Translations under genes and position numbers: made by a program | Part shown: positions 13,382 to 13,641 of the stretch, in pieces | How the letters are laid out: every line of letters starts with the position of its first letter | Position numbering within the stretch: position 1 is the stretch's first letter | The notes under the pieces: generated by a model | The model's database searches: none | What the model was told of the DNA's origin: nothing | Seen by the model: the letters and a program-made list of their open reading frames with translations, nothing else | From: JAJZJT01 sp049964655 | Lineage (GTDB): Bacteria > Actinomycetota > Acidimicrobiia > Acidimicrobiales > RAAP-2 | DNA: 13,641 nucleotides | Direction: 5' to 3' | NCBI GenBank assembly: GCA_049964655.1 | Contig: JBMFXC010000070.1 | Coordinates: 1 to 13,641, forward strand

Positions 13382-13641
<260 letters not shown>

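Overview
The window is GC-rich bacterial DNA with strong G/C preference at third codon positions, frequent GTG starts and densely packed genes. The 5' end of a 16S rRNA gene at the right edge has the actinobacterial start, and its first 250 bases look most like the Acidimicrobiia (Acidimicrobiales relatives). That placement is recognition by eye, not a database match. The order pheS-pheT-(minus-strand gene)-argC-J-B-D-F-R-G-H is a known actinobacterial arrangement. In Mycobacterium tuberculosis the same slot between pheT and argC holds a minus-strand, repeat-rich PE_PGRS gene.

Layout. Positions 1-114 hold two copies of a 16-bp repeat and no clear gene. pheS (115-1188) and pheT (1226-3712) encode the two subunits of phenylalanyl-tRNA synthetase. 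Convergent to pheT is the 3' end of an unrecognised minus-strand gene (3729-4144). It runs through a 24-bp tandem repeat into a run of exactly 100 N (4145-4244), an assembly gap of probably unknown true size. Positions 4245-4484 contain a 17-bp tandem repeat and no convincing gene. At 4485-4520 is a compact promoter/operator with two TGCATA half-sites 20 bp apart (ARG-box-like) and a -10 element placed so that the transcript would start at or next to the argC ATG (leaderless).

The arg operon (4521-13053) is complete from N-acetylglutamyl-phosphate reduction to arginine: argC, argJ, argB, argD, argF, the repressor gene argR, argG and argH. The bifunctional-type ArgJ implies the cyclic acetyl-recycling route. 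Most genes overlap the next by 4 bases (GTGA or ATGA), which suggests translational coupling. ArgR, encoded in the middle, probably binds the operator before argC and closes an autoregulatory loop. ArgB carries the N-terminal helix typical of arginine-inhibited N-acetylglutamate kinases.

An rRNA promoter (TTGACA-N17-TAGAGT) has its -35 element on the argH stop codon. It is followed by a leader of about 300 nt with a UUCG-capped hairpin, a BoxA-like antitermination element and further hairpins, then the 16S gene, which is cut by the window end.

No unknown defence, mobile or secondary-metabolite system is visible. The most unusual points are the in-frame 18-bp minisatellite that extends ArgF up to the argR start, the altered carbamoyl-phosphate loop of ArgF, the repeat-bounded gap, and the arg-to-rRNA junction without a visible terminator.
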